DNA from: Bacteroidota bacterium
GTDB taxonomy: Bacteria; Zhuqueibacterota; JdFR-76; DREG01
NCBI GenBank assembly: GCA_030624545.1
Contig: JAUXJX010000155.1
Coordinates: 1 to 5,597, forward strand
Length of the DNA: 5,597 bases
Direction: 5' to 3'
The notes beneath the pieces are model-generated. The model was given only the letters and a program-made list of their open reading frames with translations, made no database searches and had not been told where the DNA came from. Position numbers and translations under genes: made by a program. This document shows, one piece after another, positions 5,489-5,597 of the stretch; positions within the stretch are counted from its first letter, which is position 1; every line of letters starts with the position of its first letter.

Positions 5489-5597
5489 CTAGGAATCGCC
5501 CTTTCTAAATTCAGATGGCGTCATCCCGACAAATCTCTTAAATGCGGTATTGAAAACCGATTTTGAGTAAAAGCCTGAATCGTACATAATTTCCAGC
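5489..5597 (-). CDS. AraC-family transcription regulator, C-terminal end (partial)
   Basis: Only the last 35 codons are in the window; the gene continues beyond the right edge. The translation, ending at TAG 5489-5491, contains DSGFYSKSVFNTAFKRF followed by VGMTPSEFRK. This is the second helix-turn-helix of an AraC/XylS DNA-binding domain, including the highly conserved G-F-x-S-x-x-F-x-x-x-F-K and G-x-T-P-x-x-F/Y-R signatures. The reading is direct and the family assignment is firm, but the sensor or N-terminal part cannot be seen. It points the same way as the permease, 332 bases upstream of it, and is a natural candidate regulator of the neighbouring genes, since AraC-type proteins often bind direct repeats near adjacent promoters. 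Confidence 0.92.
   Translation of the reverse strand, partial: LEIMYDSGFYSKSVFNTAFKRFVGMTPSEFRKGDS

Overview
The window holds the end or whole of four genes, all on the minus strand. Read from right to left, in transcription order, they are: the last 35 residues of an AraC-family transcription regulator; an 800-residue ABC-transporter permease of the MacB/FtsX type; and two related secreted proteins built from short glycine-centred beta repeats (DUF4097 / putative adhesin type). The organism is a bacterium. All three complete genes have good Shine-Dalgarno sequences, which argues against a typical Bacteroidota species. The single-chain permease with two MacB-type periplasmic domains, the AraC tail and the DUF4097 proteins are common in the wider Bacteroidota/Calditrichota/KSB1-like groups. 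I place it only loosely there.

Layout: 1-346 has no gene I can support. Repeat protein A is at 347-1255, a 238-base spacer with a hairpin-forming dispersed-type repeat follows, and repeat protein B is at 1494-2453. A 300-base spacer then leads to the permease at 2754-5156, followed by a 332-base spacer rich in dyads and the AraC 3' end at 5489-5597. The spacers are too long for a tight operon, so each gene probably has its own promoter. No ATP-binding partner for the permease is present.

The most interesting signals are in the spacers and in the two paralogues. A 53-54 base element, 41/44 identical in its two conserved blocks, lies about 100 bases upstream of both the permease and protein B. 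Each copy is a pair of 22-base direct repeats spaced 31-32 bases apart, about three helical turns, and one of these units is a nearly perfect palindrome. This looks like a shared operator, possibly for the neighbouring AraC regulator, although an intergenic dispersed repeat is also possible. Proteins A and B align from end to end, but nearly every repeat turn in A carries GTG while every turn in B carries ASG. They differ by exactly one 18-residue unit, which suggests unit-wise homogenisation within each paralogue.

A reasonable but unproved picture is a regulated cell-envelope module: an AraC regulator, an envelope export or lipoprotein/peptide-efflux type permease, and two secreted beta-repeat proteins. 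I see no CRISPR array, tRNA, rRNA, transposase or phage gene.
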